From Bacteroidales bacterium (GTDB taxonomy: Bacteria; Bacteroidota; Bacteroidia; Bacteroidales; P3), in contig JAGCYV010000078.1 of assembly GCA_017960605.1 (NCBI GenBank), positions 1-45,964 of the forward strand: a stretch of 45,964 bases of DNA, read 5' to 3'. Under the pieces are notes generated by a model that made no database searches, was not told the DNA's origin, and saw nothing but the letters and a program-made list of their open reading frames with translations. Shown one piece after another: positions 1-7,776 of the stretch. Numbering within the stretch: the stretch's first letter is position 1; each line of letters opens with the position of its first letter. The position numbers were made by a program, and so were the translations under genes.

Positions 1-974
1 CTCGAACGGTACTTCATGCGGCCCACCATGCGCATCAGCTCGTGGTTCATGTTCAGGATACCCAGGTCGATGCAGGTGCGCTTGCCCACCTCGTTGATTT
101 CCTGCTCAATCTGACGGCGCGTCTTGGCCACCACCTCCTCGATGCGGGCGGGATGGATGCGGCCGTCGGTGACCAGTTTGTGCAGCGACAGACGGGCGAT
201 TTCGCGGCGCACGGGGTCAAAGCCGCTGATGATGATGGCGTCGGGCGAGTCGTCGATGATAATCTCCACGCCGGTCAGGTTCTCCAAGGTGCGGATGTTG
301 CGACCCTCGCGGCCGATGATGCGGCCCTTCACCTCCTCGTTCTCGAGGTTGAAGACGCTGACGGTGTTCTCCACAGCCGTCTCGGTGGCGGTGCGCTGGA
401 TGCTCTGAATGACCACCTTCTTGGCCTGTTCGGCGGCGGTGATCTTGGCCTCCTCGACGATGTCCATAATGGTGGTGCTGGCTTCGGCGCGGGCCTCTTC
501 GGTGAGGCTCTCGATGAGCTGCTGCTTGGCCTCTTCGGCGGTCATGCCGGCGATGTGCTCCAGCTTGTCGATGCTCTCCTTATAGACCTTCTCCACCTCG
601 GCCTGACGCACGTGCAGGGCTTCTATCTGCTTGTTCAGGTTGTCGCTGACGCCCTTGAGTTCGTTGCTCTTCTTCTGCAACTCCTCGACCTTCTGCGACA
701 GCGTCTGCTCGCGCTGCTTCAGTTTGTTCTCCTGGTCGCGCATCTTGTTGTTCTGCTCGTTGACGCGCTTGTCGTACTCGCTCTTCAGCTGCAGGAATTT
801 CTCCTTGGCCTGCAGTTCCTTCTCTTTCTTGAGCACTTCGCCTTTCTCCTCGGCGTCCTTGAGCACCTGCTGGCTTCGCGACAGCAGTTTGTTGCGCAGC
901 ACGCTGGTGGTGAGCCACACGCCCACTCCGCCGCCGGCCACGATTCCAATCAATATCCAGATGATGTTTGTCAT
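1..974 (-). CDS. rny: Ribonuclease Y, N-terminal part (runs off the window)
   Basis: RNase Y is a membrane-anchored endoribonuclease that starts mRNA decay. Read on the minus strand from an ATG at 974, the protein begins with a hydrophobic anchor (about residues 4-21). A long charged coiled coil follows (about 30-200), rich in E, K and Q. A KH RNA-binding domain comes next, with the signature [15 protein letters not shown] near residue 218. About 324 residues are visible; the family is usually a little over 500, so the catalytic HD domain lies beyond position 1. The gene follows zapA on the same strand across a gap of about 270 bases that may hold an RNA gene. The identification is firm; only the missing 3' half is unknown. 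Confidence 0.95.
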   Translation of the reverse strand, partial: MTNIIWILIGIVAGGGVGVWLTTSVLRNKLLSRSQQVLKDAEEKGEVLKKEKELQAKEKFLQLKSEYDKRVNEQNNKMRDQENKLKQREQTLSQKVEELQKKSNELKGVSDNLNKQIEALHVRQAEVEKVYKESIDKLEHIAGMTAEEAKQQLIESLTEEARAEASTTIMDIVEEAKITAAEQAKKVVIQSIQRTATETAVENTVSVFNLENEEVKGRIIGREGRNIRTLENLTGVEIIIDDSPDAIIISGFDPVRREIARLSLHKLVTDGRIHPARIEEVVAKTRRQIEQEINEVGKRTCIDLGILNMNHELMRMVGRMKYRS

Positions 975-1004
975 TGTGTTGTGTAAGTTTTTTGTGGGAA
1001 CCTT

Positions 1005-1175
1005 GCGGCTTCTCGAAAAAGGCAGGCAGTAAAAACTGCATCCGCACTACTTTTTTCACCCTCCGGGAGTTGTGGTAAACTCTGGAAACGTAGGATTTGA
1101 GCGCCGGGCGTATCAGCCATACAACCTACCCGCCCCTGAGCCGACTCGGTTTGTAAAAGGTGTTGAGTTTACAAA
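1005..1175 (-). ncRNA. ssrS: Candidate 6S RNA (ssrS) between zapA and rny
   Basis: The zapA-rny gap contains no ORF but has paired segments on the minus strand. GTAAACTC near 1169 can pair with GAGTTTAC near 1078. GTAGG and CCTAC close an inner stem. A GCAGT/ACTGC hairpin lies near 1030, and a short stem capped by a GCAA tetraloop lies near 1005. In E. coli ssrS also sits just downstream of zapA in the same orientation, which is why 6S RNA is suggested. I could not match a full 6S consensus, and the ends are approximate. It could instead be a structured 5' leader of rny. Confidence 0.35.
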
Positions 1176-1199
1176 CTGTTTTGGGTTGCATAAACAGTC

Positions 1200-1241
1200 G
1201 CGGTAGCAACTGTGCGCATGCGCGGTTGCGGTAGCAACTGT
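1200..1241. repeat. 14-bp direct repeat flanking a GCGC palindrome
   Basis: The 14-mer gcggtagcaactgt occurs at 1200-1213 and again at 1228-1241, immediately after the zapA stop on the minus strand. Between the copies lies the self-complementary gcgcatgcgc. A third, partial form (aactgttttgggttgc) sits just upstream near 1175. The repeat may be part of the zapA transcript end. No function can be assigned. Confidence 0.7.
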
Positions 1242-1541
1242 TTAAGATGCAGTCGGATGCAGTATTCCTTCCAGCACGCTGTCTATCGATTGCAGGCGCT
1301 GCGCCAGGTCCGTGTCCTTGAACCGCAGCGAGTCCTGCATCTTCGTCAACTGGGTGATTTGCGTCAGCGCCACCATCGCGATGAGGTCCTGGTGGTCGTT
1401 GTAGGCATACATATCGCCATACTGCTTGGCCTGTCTCTCAATGGCCTCGGCGGCCTTGCGCAGCGCCGCCTCGTCCTCGGCGGCCACCCTCAGCCGGTAG
1501 GTCCTTCCCAATATATTCACAGATGCCGATACAGTATCCAT
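1242..1541 (-). CDS. zapA: Cell division protein ZapA
   Basis: ZapA is a small cytoplasmic protein that binds FtsZ and bundles its protofilaments at the division site. The 99-residue product has the family layout. An N-terminal beta-strand segment contains NILGRTYRLRV. A region rich in alanine and charged residues follows (EAALRKAAEAIERQAKQYG). The C-terminal half is a dimerising helix. The gene starts 11 bases after the small coiled-coil gene on the same strand and precedes rny, an order typical of Bacteroidota. Its length is normal for the family. Confidence 0.9.
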   Translation of the reverse strand: MDTVSASVNILGRTYRLRVAAEDEAALRKAAEAIERQAKQYGDMYAYNDHQDLIAMVALTQITQLTKMQDSLRFKDTDLAQRLQSIDSVLEGILHPTAS

Positions 1542-1552
1542 CGTTCTAAAAA

Positions 1553-1843
1553 TTACACCGTTTGCAATATGTCAAGACTCTTGTCTATGGCGCGAATCAT
1601 CCTGTTGAGTTCAAGCTTCAGCTCCGCACTGTCTCTCCCTTCCGTTAGCCTGTTCCCTAATTTGACTAATTTGTTCTCTTCTTTTAAATTATTTATTAAT
1701 ATTTCCTTGTTTTTTAGCGCTTCTTCCAGCTCGCCGACACGGTCGTCACGCTCCTCAACCAGCCGGCGGAGACGCTGCACTTCGTCCGCCAACTGCCTGA
1801 CTTTAAACTCTATACCACTGACCGATGTTTCAAAGTCGAACAT
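1553..1843 (-). CDS. Small coiled-coil protein upstream of zapA (ZapB-like)
   Basis: This 96-residue protein is almost entirely one predicted coiled coil. Heptad-like leucines and charged residues run from about residue 12 to 65 (QLADEVQRLRRLVEERDDRV, then ELEEALKNKEILINNLKEEN). There is no membrane segment or signal peptide. It is co-directional with zapA, 11 bases upstream, with its own promoter. The position and shape suggest a ZapB-like partner in the division ring, but that is inference from context; no sequence motif proves it. Codon use matches the neighbours. Confidence 0.75.
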   Translation of the reverse strand: MFDFETSVSGIEFKVRQLADEVQRLRRLVEERDDRVGELEEALKNKEILINNLKEENKLVKLGNRLTEGRDSAELKLELNRMIRAIDKSLDILQTV

Positions 1844-1878
1844 GCTTAAACCTGTCTGTTACACTATAAAAAGCGATG

Positions 1879-1886
1879 CAAAAATA
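1879..1886 (-). promoter_or_regulatory. Bacteroidota -7 element for the zapA-rny operon
   Basis: On the minus strand the octamer TATTTTTG fits TAnnTTTG and lies about 36 bases before the ATG of the coiled-coil gene. The -33 half is weak (a TTTC about 22 bases upstream). It sits back to back with the plus-strand promoter at 1962. Confidence 0.55.
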
Positions 1887-1961
1887 CACAAAATTTCCGA
1901 ATTGTGCAGAAACTTTTTTTAAAGCAACCGTTTTTTTCTTGCCCAAGTCGCAGAAAAAACT

Positions 1962-1969
1962 TACCTTTG
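1962..1969 (+). promoter_or_regulatory. Bacteroidota -7 element for the gene at 2190
   Basis: TACCTTTG, followed by CAGAG, matches the TAnnTTTG consensus. The -33 region is T-rich (ttttttcttg near 1932). Transcription would start near 1976, leaving a leader of about 215 bases that contains the perfect palindrome at 2042-2090. Confidence 0.6.
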
Positions 1970-2041
1970 CAGAGTGAAATCCACGTATCACAATCGTGCA
2001 ATCACCTGGTAAATAGTATCATTGTCTGGTTGATGCTCGGT

Positions 2042-2100
2042 TGTTGTCCGCTTGTTGTCCGCTATAAAAGCGGACAACAAGCGGACAACAGATGGACAAG
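2042..2100. repeat. 22-bp perfect inverted repeat built from a tandem TTGTTGTCCGC word
   Basis: Arm 2042-2063 is the exact reverse complement of arm 2069-2090, with a five-base loop (ataaa). Each arm contains two copies of the word ttgttgtccgc or its complement. A decayed further copy (gatggacaagaagcgggc) follows to about 2110. The stem lies in the leader of the gene at 2190. There is no T-run after it, so it is not a typical terminator. Confidence 0.9.
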
Positions 2101-2189
2101 AAGCGGGCAAAGAGGCTAACGAAAGAGGTATTGCAGGCGTGGGAAACGAAACCCGTACATTACTTACACATTAACATGAGGGACAATAC

Positions 2190-2951
2190 ATGATGGCGAA
2201 AACAACGGGATTGCTGCTGAACGGCAGCTTGAAATCGGAAGGAATCACCTTCTATCAGAAAAACGGACAGATCATCGTGCGGTCGGTGCATTCGAATGAA
2301 CGGCGCAGCAACACGCGCGGACAGTTCGTGCAGCGGCAACGGATGCGGCACACCACCGCCTTGTGGCAGATGCTGAAAGTATGTCATCCGATGTTCAGCG
2401 GCGGCAAGAGCGCTTATGCCCGATTCGCCACGCTGGCCAACCGCATGCCTCCGGTCTTCGTGCCCTGCAGCGGACCGATAGAGGGTGCCTCGTTCCTGAT
2501 GCCCGATATGCCCGTGAGCGAGGGCAGCCTGCCTACGGTGAAGCTGTGGCTGGGCGAAGTGGCGGGTGTTCCGGCCCTGATGACGAACCTCAAACCCGAC
2601 GATTTGCAAAGCCGCGAGACTTTTCGGCTCTACATTGCCAAGCAATGCATCGAGGGCCAAACTCCCCGTTTGCGGTTTTTGAATGTGCGCGATGTGGAAC
2701 CGAACAAGTTTGTCGAGAGCGACGGCTGCTTGGCTTTGACGGGCGGGGAATTCGCCGACACGATGATGGGTTGGGCGCTGATACGCATGAAGTTGTCTCC
2801 CTCCACAGGCACCAGGCGATGCTCGACGCAGAGCATCGTCACCCGCTGCACCCTCTACGAACAATACACCACCGAGGAAGCCTTGCAGACGGCCGCCAAA
2901 AGTTATGGCGGCCTGACCGAAAGACCCGGCGTCGCTTCCACGGGCAGGTGA
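2190..2951 (+). CDS. Conserved Bacteroidales protein of unknown function
   Basis: The product is 253 residues with no signal peptide or membrane helix. The N-terminus contains short beta-like segments (LLLNGSLKSEGITFYQKNGQ), then a basic stretch (RSNTRGQFVQRQRMRHTTAL). A mixed middle is followed by a C-terminus rich in T, C and Y (TRCTLYEQYTTEEALQTAA). From memory, similar proteins are common in Prevotella-like genomes and are annotated only as hypothetical. The ATG at 2190 is followed directly by a second ATG at 2193; either may be used. The gene has its own promoter at 1962 and a palindromic leader. I do not assign a function. Confidence 0.75.
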   Translation: MMAKTTGLLLNGSLKSEGITFYQKNGQIIVRSVHSNERRSNTRGQFVQRQRMRHTTALWQMLKVCHPMFSGGKSAYARFATLANRMPPVFVPCSGPIEGASFLMPDMPVSEGSLPTVKLWLGEVAGVPALMTNLKPDDLQSRETFRLYIAKQCIEGQTPRLRFLNVRDVEPNKFVESDGCLALTGGEFADTMMGWALIRMKLSPSTGTRRCSTQSIVTRCTLYEQYTTEEALQTAAKSYGGLTERPGVASTGR

Positions 2952-2970
2952 TGCCGAGGGAGCATTAATT

Positions 2971-3001
2971 TTTGAACATTAATAAAAAAGTCGTATCTTT
3001 G
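2971..3001 (+). promoter_or_regulatory. Promoter of the pth-coaX operon
   Basis: TTTG at 2971-2974, a 19-base gap and TATCTTTG at 2994-3001 form a full Bacteroidota promoter. The predicted start of transcription is near 3008. This rules out the upstream start codon at 2972 for pth and favours the ATG at 3020. Confidence 0.85.
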
Positions 3002-3019
3002 CAGCCAAATTTTGGAACG

Positions 3020-3685
3020 ATGAAATGGCCTCGATGGCTTGCAAGCCTCTGTGGAAAAGCGACTTGCAAAGAAGACGATATTGAACCGGTGAGCAAATAT
3101 CTCATAGTGGGACTTGGCAACGTGGGCTCCGAATACGAGGGCACACGCCACAACGCGGGCTTCATGGTGGTGGAGGCGCTGGCCAAGGCGGCCGACGCCA
3201 AATGGAGCCTAGAGCGCCACGCCTACCGCACGGAGGTGCGCCACAAGGGCCGCACGCTGGTGCTCATCAAGCCCACCACCTACATGAACCTCAGCGGCAA
3301 GGCGGTGAAATACTGGCTGCAAGCCGAGAAGGTGGAGCTGGCGAACCTGCTGGTGGTGGTGGATGACCTGGCCCTCGACCCCGGCATCCTGCGCATCAAG
3401 AAGCAGGGCGCCTCGGGCGGACACAACGGGCTGAAGGACATCGAAGCCGCCCTGGGCACCCAGGCCTACAACCGATTGCGGATGGGCGTGGGGGCCAACT
3501 ACAGCCGCGGCCATCAGATCGACTATGTGCTAGGCGGCTTCGACGGCGACGAAGAGGCGGCCATGAACGAGGCCGTCAATACGGCCTGCGAGGCGGTGCG
3601 GTGCTTCGTCACCCAAGGCATCGACCGCACGATGAACCTCTACAACAAGAAGGGCAACGCACACGAAGGGAAAGGCGAAAAGTGA
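3020..3685 (+). CDS. pth: Peptidyl-tRNA hydrolase
   Basis: Pth releases peptides from peptidyl-tRNAs that drop off the ribosome. All key sites are visible, counted from the ATG at 3020: GLGN (N34), TRHNAGF with catalytic H44, YMNLSG with N90, VVVDDLAL with the catalytic aspartate at 115-116, and SGGHNGL with N136. An N-terminal tail of about 25 residues, with three cysteines or basic patches, precedes the usual start at KYLIVGLGN. A GTG at 3089 would remove it, so the start is uncertain between 3020 and 3089. The stop overlaps the coaX start by four bases (GTGA), so the two are translationally coupled. Confidence 0.93.
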   Translation: MKWPRWLASLCGKATCKEDDIEPVSKYLIVGLGNVGSEYEGTRHNAGFMVVEALAKAADAKWSLERHAYRTEVRHKGRTLVLIKPTTYMNLSGKAVKYWLQAEKVELANLLVVVDDLALDPGILRIKKQGASGGHNGLKDIEAALGTQAYNRLRMGVGANYSRGHQIDYVLGGFDGDEEAAMNEAVNTACEAVRCFVTQGIDRTMNLYNKKGNAHEGKGEK

Positions 3686-4356
3686 ATCTGGCGATTGACA
3701 TAGGAAACACGGCCGTGAAATGGGCGACGTTCGAGGGCAGCACCCTCACCGACCAGGGTCACGGCATGCCCGACGACCTGCTGACGACGGCCGGACGGGT
3801 GCTTGTCTGCGCCAGCGGCGCCTCTGCCGACCTCACCCTGCCGCGTCTCAGCGCCGACACTCCGTTGCCGATACGCCTCGACTACAAGACCCCGCAGACG
3901 CTGGGGCCCGACCGTGTGGCGGCGGCTTGCGGCGCCTGGTCGCTGCACCGCGGCGAAGACTGCCTGGTGATTGACGCGGGCACCTGCATCACGGTGGATT
4001 TCCTCGACCACGAGGGAGTGTATCACGGCGGCGCCATCCTGCCGGGCATCGGGATGAATTTGCGAGCCCTGCATACTTTTACGGCCAAATTGCCGTTAAT
4101 AGAACTTGAGTCCGGCCGGAAGGCTCCGGTGCTGGGCCGCTCGACCGAGGAGAGTATCGTGGCCGGGACGCTGGGCGCCACCACGTTGGCGCTGGCGGGT
4201 TTTGTTGCCCTCTACCGCGAGAAATGCCCCTCGCTGCGGGTGTTGCTCACCGGCGGCGACGCGGCACGCCTCATGGCGGCAGGCACCAACGGATGGGAGC
4301 ATGTGCCCCATCTGACGCTGATTGGATTGAACGAAGTGATGGAGTTTGGGTTATAG
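3682..4356 (+). CDS. coaX: Type III pantothenate kinase
   Basis: CoaX phosphorylates pantothenate, the first step of coenzyme A synthesis, and belongs to the ASKHA fold. The start is a GTG at 3682 that overlaps the pth stop; this gives VNLAIDIGNT at the N-terminus, which is where the family begins. Visible motifs are DIGNT (6-10), GPDR (75-78), DAGTCITVD (98-106) and GGAILPG (116-122). The length of 224 residues is slightly short of the usual 240-260 but no motif is missing. A CoA-transferase and an AMP-ligase elsewhere in the window use CoA chemistry, but they are not linked to it by operon structure. Confidence 0.92.
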   Translation: MNLAIDIGNTAVKWATFEGSTLTDQGHGMPDDLLTTAGRVLVCASGASADLTLPRLSADTPLPIRLDYKTPQTLGPDRVAAACGAWSLHRGEDCLVIDAGTCITVDFLDHEGVYHGGAILPGIGMNLRALHTFTAKLPLIELESGRKAPVLGRSTEESIVAGTLGATTLALAGFVALYREKCPSLRVLLTGGDAARLMAAGTNGWEHVPHLTLIGLNEVMEFGL

Positions 4357-4380
4357 GTTATGGGTTATTGGTTATTGAGA
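4351..4380. repeat. Short tandem array of GGTTATT-like words
   Basis: Right at the coaX stop, the words ggttata, ggttatg, ggttatt and ggttatt follow each other. The array runs into the possible upstream ATG of the next gene, which argues that the true start of that gene lies downstream of the array. Confidence 0.7.
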
Positions 4381-4386
4381 AAACAG

Positions 4387-5754
4387 ATGAAGATGATAAA
4401 CAAACACAACATAAAGAGACTACTGCTGGCAGGACTGCTGTGCACGGCGGCCACGGTGCAGGCGCAGAACGGGTTCAACATCCCCTACTCGCAATTCGGC
4501 ATCGGAAGCACGGAACAGCCTTACAACCTGCCGATGGTGATACGCATGGGCGGTACGGCCTACACCCGTGCCGGATACAACTATGTGAATCCCTTCAACC
4601 CCGCCTCCTACGGCGCCATACAGAAGGAGAGCTTCGTGTTCGACATGGGAGTGAACCTTCAGGTGAGCACCCTGAGCGACAAGAACAGCAGCATGAAGGA
4701 CGCCGACGGCAATATAGCCTACCTGATGGTGGCCATGCCGGTGACCAAATGGTGGAAACTGGCGGGCGGCCTGATGCCCTACAGCATGGTGAGCTACGAA
4801 TCGGTGATGCACCAGACCGACGCGACGAGCGGCTCTGTGACCACCACCTACAGCGGCGGCGACGGACAGGGCTATCCCAGCGGAGTGAACGAGGTGTTCC
4901 TCGGGTCGGCCTTCAACCTGCTGGAAGGCGACGGGAAAAGGCCGGATGTGCAGATGGGCTTCAACGCCTACTACCTGACGGGCACCATCGTACGCGCCAT
5001 CTCCTACGACTTCCCCAACAACAGCACAACCTATTTCCTCGACAAACGCCGCTACAAGAAGACCACGGTGAGCAACTTCCTGTTCGACGTGGGCGTGCAG
5101 ATGCGCCAGCCGCTGGGCGAGAAGTTCACCTTGGGCGTGGGCTTGGTGTATAAGCCACACCTGACCATGCCGCTGAACGAAGAGGCTCTGGTCTATACCT
5201 ACCACTCGACCGACGAGACGCTGGTGGATACCATCTTCCCCGCCCGCGGGCAGGACAACAAATTCAAGAGCACCATGGAACAGGCGCAGACCTTCGGTAT
5301 CGGATTGAGCATAGAGCGCAACAAGCAGTGGCAGGTGGCCGTGGATGCTACCTTCGCCGACTGGTCGGGCATGAAGTGCACCGAAGGACTGGAGAACCCC
5401 GTGTTCGGCGAGAGTCCGCTGCGTTACGGTTCCTGGAGCCGCTACGCCTTGGGACTGGAGAAGATAGGCGACATGGACGCCTCGTCCTACTGGGGCCGCA
5501 TGAGCTGGAGCCTCGGGGTGCATTCCGAACAGGGAGCCCTGCGGTTGGCGATAGCAGGTACGGAACACCGCATCGACGAATGGGGTGCCGGCATGGGTGT
5601 GAGCATGCCCATGCGTAAAGGCAAGTCGCTGCTGACGCTCAGCGTGGGCTACAGCAGCCTGGGCAGCATCGACCTGCTGCGTCGCGACACCTGGACCTTC
5701 GGCATCGCGGTGAGCAGCTGCGAACGTTGGTTCGCCAAACGCCGCTACAACTAA
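4387..5754 (+). CDS. Probable outer-membrane beta-barrel protein
   Basis: A signal peptide is clear after the ATG at 4387 or 4393 (KRLLLAGLLCTAATVQAQ, cleavage near AQA|QNG). The mature part of about 430 residues alternates hydrophobic and polar residues with many aromatic and glycine residues. Turns are typical of barrel strands (PLGEKFTLGVGLVYKPHL, RKGKSLLTLSVGYSS). It lies in a run of envelope genes between coaX and lptC. The N-terminal NIPYSQFGIGSTEQPYNLP resembles Bacteroidetes FadL-like or PorV-like barrels, but I cannot name the substrate. An upstream ATG at 4360 falls in the short tandem array and was not used. Confidence 0.8.
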   Translation: MKMINKHNIKRLLLAGLLCTAATVQAQNGFNIPYSQFGIGSTEQPYNLPMVIRMGGTAYTRAGYNYVNPFNPASYGAIQKESFVFDMGVNLQVSTLSDKNSSMKDADGNIAYLMVAMPVTKWWKLAGGLMPYSMVSYESVMHQTDATSGSVTTTYSGGDGQGYPSGVNEVFLGSAFNLLEGDGKRPDVQMGFNAYYLTGTIVRAISYDFPNNSTTYFLDKRRYKKTTVSNFLFDVGVQMRQPLGEKFTLGVGLVYKPHLTMPLNEEALVYTYHSTDETLVDTIFPARGQDNKFKSTMEQAQTFGIGLSIERNKQWQVAVDATFADWSGMKCTEGLENPVFGESPLRYGSWSRYALGLEKIGDMDASSYWGRMSWSLGVHSEQGALRLAIAGTEHRIDEWGAGMGVSMPMRKGKSLLTLSVGYSSLGSIDLLRRDTWTFGIAVSSCERWFAKRRYN

Positions 5755-5816
5755 GCAAGAAAATGCCGGACATCGGTACTAAATCATAAAAGACAAACAA
5801 AAAACACAGAGATATC

Positions 5817-7166
5817 ATGAAAACGATCAAGAAACTGACACTCGGAATCCTCCTTGGCGCCGCCTTGGTTCCTGCCGTATCGGCCCAGACCATCAAAGGC
5901 TGCCCCGAGGAATTGCAGGAAGCCATGATTGAGCCCTACTCCCTCTATCAGGAGAACTGGAAGCAGTACACCGCCAGCCAGGACGGCCGCTACCTGGAAG
6001 AGGCCTATCCCTACTGGAAGACCATCGTGGCCAAATGCCCCAGGAACGGCAAGAACATCTACACCCGCGGCGTGACCATCTTGAAGACCAAGATTGAGAA
6101 AGCCACCGACCCTGCCGACCGCAACGCCCTGATAGAAGAGCTGATGGATCTGTACGACACCCGTATCGCCAACTTCGGCGAAGCCAACAAGGTGACGGCC
6201 ATGAAGGCCATGGACCTTGAGAGCATCCTCGGCAACGAAGGTTTGGAGCGCTACTACAAGCTTTACAGCGACGCCGTGAAGATGGAAGGCGGACTGGAAG
6301 CTGGCTACTTGGTGAAATACATGGAAGCCACCATCAACTACGTGCGTGCCGGCTACGCCGAGCCCACGCTGGTGGTCGATAACTACGACATCGCCAGCGA
6401 CCTGCTGGAGGACGAGCTTCAGAAAAACGCTGAAGACAGCGTGAAGGCCGCCACCATCCGCGGCTACATCGCCGGCGTCGAGGCCGCCTTCTCGCCCTAC
6501 GCCTCCTGCGAGCAGCTGGTGGAAATCTACGGCAAGAAGTTCGAAGCCGACCCTGAGAACGTGGATCTGCTGAAGAAAATCACCGGCATCATGACCCGCA
6601 AACGCTGCACCAGCGAACCCCTCTTCTTCCAGGCAACCGAGAACCTCTACCGCCTCGAGCCCACTCCCACCACAGCCATGCGCATGGGCATGATGTGCCT
6701 CTCGAAGAGCCTCTACTCCGACGCCATCCGCTACCTGAACGATGCCATCAACGGTGTGGATAACACCAAGGACAAATACACGGCCTACCTCTACCTCGGC
6801 CACGCCTATGCCGGCCAGAAGAGCTGGAGCGCCGCCCGCACGGCCTACAACAACGCCGCCGCCGTCGATGCCACCAAGGGCGAACCCTACCTGCGCATCG
6901 CCATCCTCTACGGTTCGAGCACCGGCTCGGCCTCGGAGGACAACATGGGCGGCAAGAGCGCCTACTGGGCCGCCGTCGATGCCCTGAACAAGGCCAAGAC
7001 GGTCGATCCCTCGGAAGAGAACGTCGAGCAGTGCAACAAGCTCATCTCCACCTACAGCGCCCACTTCCCCAAGATTGCCGACGCCTTCACGGCCGGCCTC
7101 GAGAACGGACAACGCTTCACGGTGCCCGGATGGATTGGAGTGAGCACCACCGTCAGAACCCGATAA
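5817..7166 (+). CDS. Secreted TPR-repeat protein
   Basis: The product has 449 residues. A signal peptide (MKTIKKLTLGILLGAALVPA, cut after VSA) is followed by helical repeats. TPR-like units are clearest at about 290-400, for example SLYSDAIRYLNDAI, DKYTAYLYLGHAYAGQ and WSAARTAYNNAAAVDATKGE. Such proteins scaffold envelope complexes in the periplasm. It stands 62 bases after the barrel gene and directly before lptC, on the same strand, so the three are likely co-transcribed. The exact partner is unknown. Confidence 0.85.
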   Translation: MKTIKKLTLGILLGAALVPAVSAQTIKGCPEELQEAMIEPYSLYQENWKQYTASQDGRYLEEAYPYWKTIVAKCPRNGKNIYTRGVTILKTKIEKATDPADRNALIEELMDLYDTRIANFGEANKVTAMKAMDLESILGNEGLERYYKLYSDAVKMEGGLEAGYLVKYMEATINYVRAGYAEPTLVVDNYDIASDLLEDELQKNAEDSVKAATIRGYIAGVEAAFSPYASCEQLVEIYGKKFEADPENVDLLKKITGIMTRKRCTSEPLFFQATENLYRLEPTPTTAMRMGMMCLSKSLYSDAIRYLNDAINGVDNTKDKYTAYLYLGHAYAGQKSWSAARTAYNNAAAVDATKGEPYLRIAILYGSSTGSASEDNMGGKSAYWAAVDALNKAKTVDPSEENVEQCNKLISTYSAHFPKIADAFTAGLENGQRFTVPGWIGVSTTVRTR

Positions 7167-7199
7167 AAGGATGCAGGGAGATAAAGAGTTGAGGAGACA

Positions 7200-7242
7200 G
7201 GAGTTAAGACCGATGCACCAGCCGTGGTGCGGTCTTAACTCC
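7200..7242 (+). repeat. 12-bp perfect stem with nested hairpin over the lptC start
   Basis: ggagttaagacc at 7200-7211 pairs perfectly with ggtcttaactcc at 7231-7242. Inside, gcacca (7215-7220) pairs with tggtgc (7225-7230) around a GCCG loop. The ATG at 7213 lies inside the structure. The flanking gagttgaggagacag and tcttttgtctcc extend the symmetry loosely. Confidence 0.85.
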
Positions 7243-7770
7243 TTCGCCATTGTCTTTTGTCTCCTTCTTTTCCTGTTTTCCGCCTGCAGCGGCGACATGA
7301 GCGACATCATCCGCTTTGAACGCCAGAATCCACCGAACCAGGAACTCAAGCAGGCCCATATCCGCCGTAGCGACCAGGGAAGGTTGCAGATGGAGTTGGA
7401 CGCTCCACTCATCCGCAAGTACCTAGAGCCCGCAGCCCGCACCATTTATCCCGAAGGGGTGGAGTTGCGTTTCTTTAACGATGCCCGCCAGCTGACCACC
7501 TTTATCCGTGCCGACAAGGCCATATCCTACGACGACCGAAACATCATGAAAGCCAGCGACAGCGTGGTGGTCATCGACTACTCCTCGGGCGACACTGTCT
7601 ATCTGGAAGACATCGTCTGGCGCGACAACGAAGACATCATCTTTTCCAACCACCCCGTACGCGCCGTCAACGGCCGCCGTGTCACCTACGGCGACGGATT
7701 TGTCAGCGACGAGCAGATGACCAACCTGCGCATCACACGTCAGCGCGGAGTGATAGAATTCAACGAATAA
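7213..7770 (+). CDS. lptC: LptC-like lipopolysaccharide export lipoprotein
   Basis: LptC is the inner-membrane-anchored periplasmic part of the LptBFGC exporter. The N-terminus has a hydrophobic run ending in a lipobox (FLFSACSG), so this version is a lipoprotein. The rest is a beta-jellyroll pattern with DMSDIIRFERQNPP, then DAPLIRKYLEPAARTIYPEG, and a late DTVYLEDIVWRDNEDIIFSNHPV, as in Bacteroidota LptC. The start is unclear: an ATG at 7171 is also in frame, and the ATG at 7213 sits in a strong hairpin. It is six bases upstream of lpxD, consistent with a lipid A/LPS operon. Confidence 0.82.
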   Translation: MHQPWCGLNSFAIVFCLLLFLFSACSGDMSDIIRFERQNPPNQELKQAHIRRSDQGRLQMELDAPLIRKYLEPAARTIYPEGVELRFFNDARQLTTFIRADKAISYDDRNIMKASDSVVVIDYSSGDTVYLEDIVWRDNEDIIFSNHPVRAVNGRRVTYGDGFVSDEQMTNLRITRQRGVIEFNE

Positions 7771-7776
7771 ACCACC

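Noticed and set aside
5784-7445. 553-residue open frame on the minus strand
   Set aside because: It is antisense to the TPR gene and the start of lptC, with no recognisable domain; composition is that of a shadow frame.
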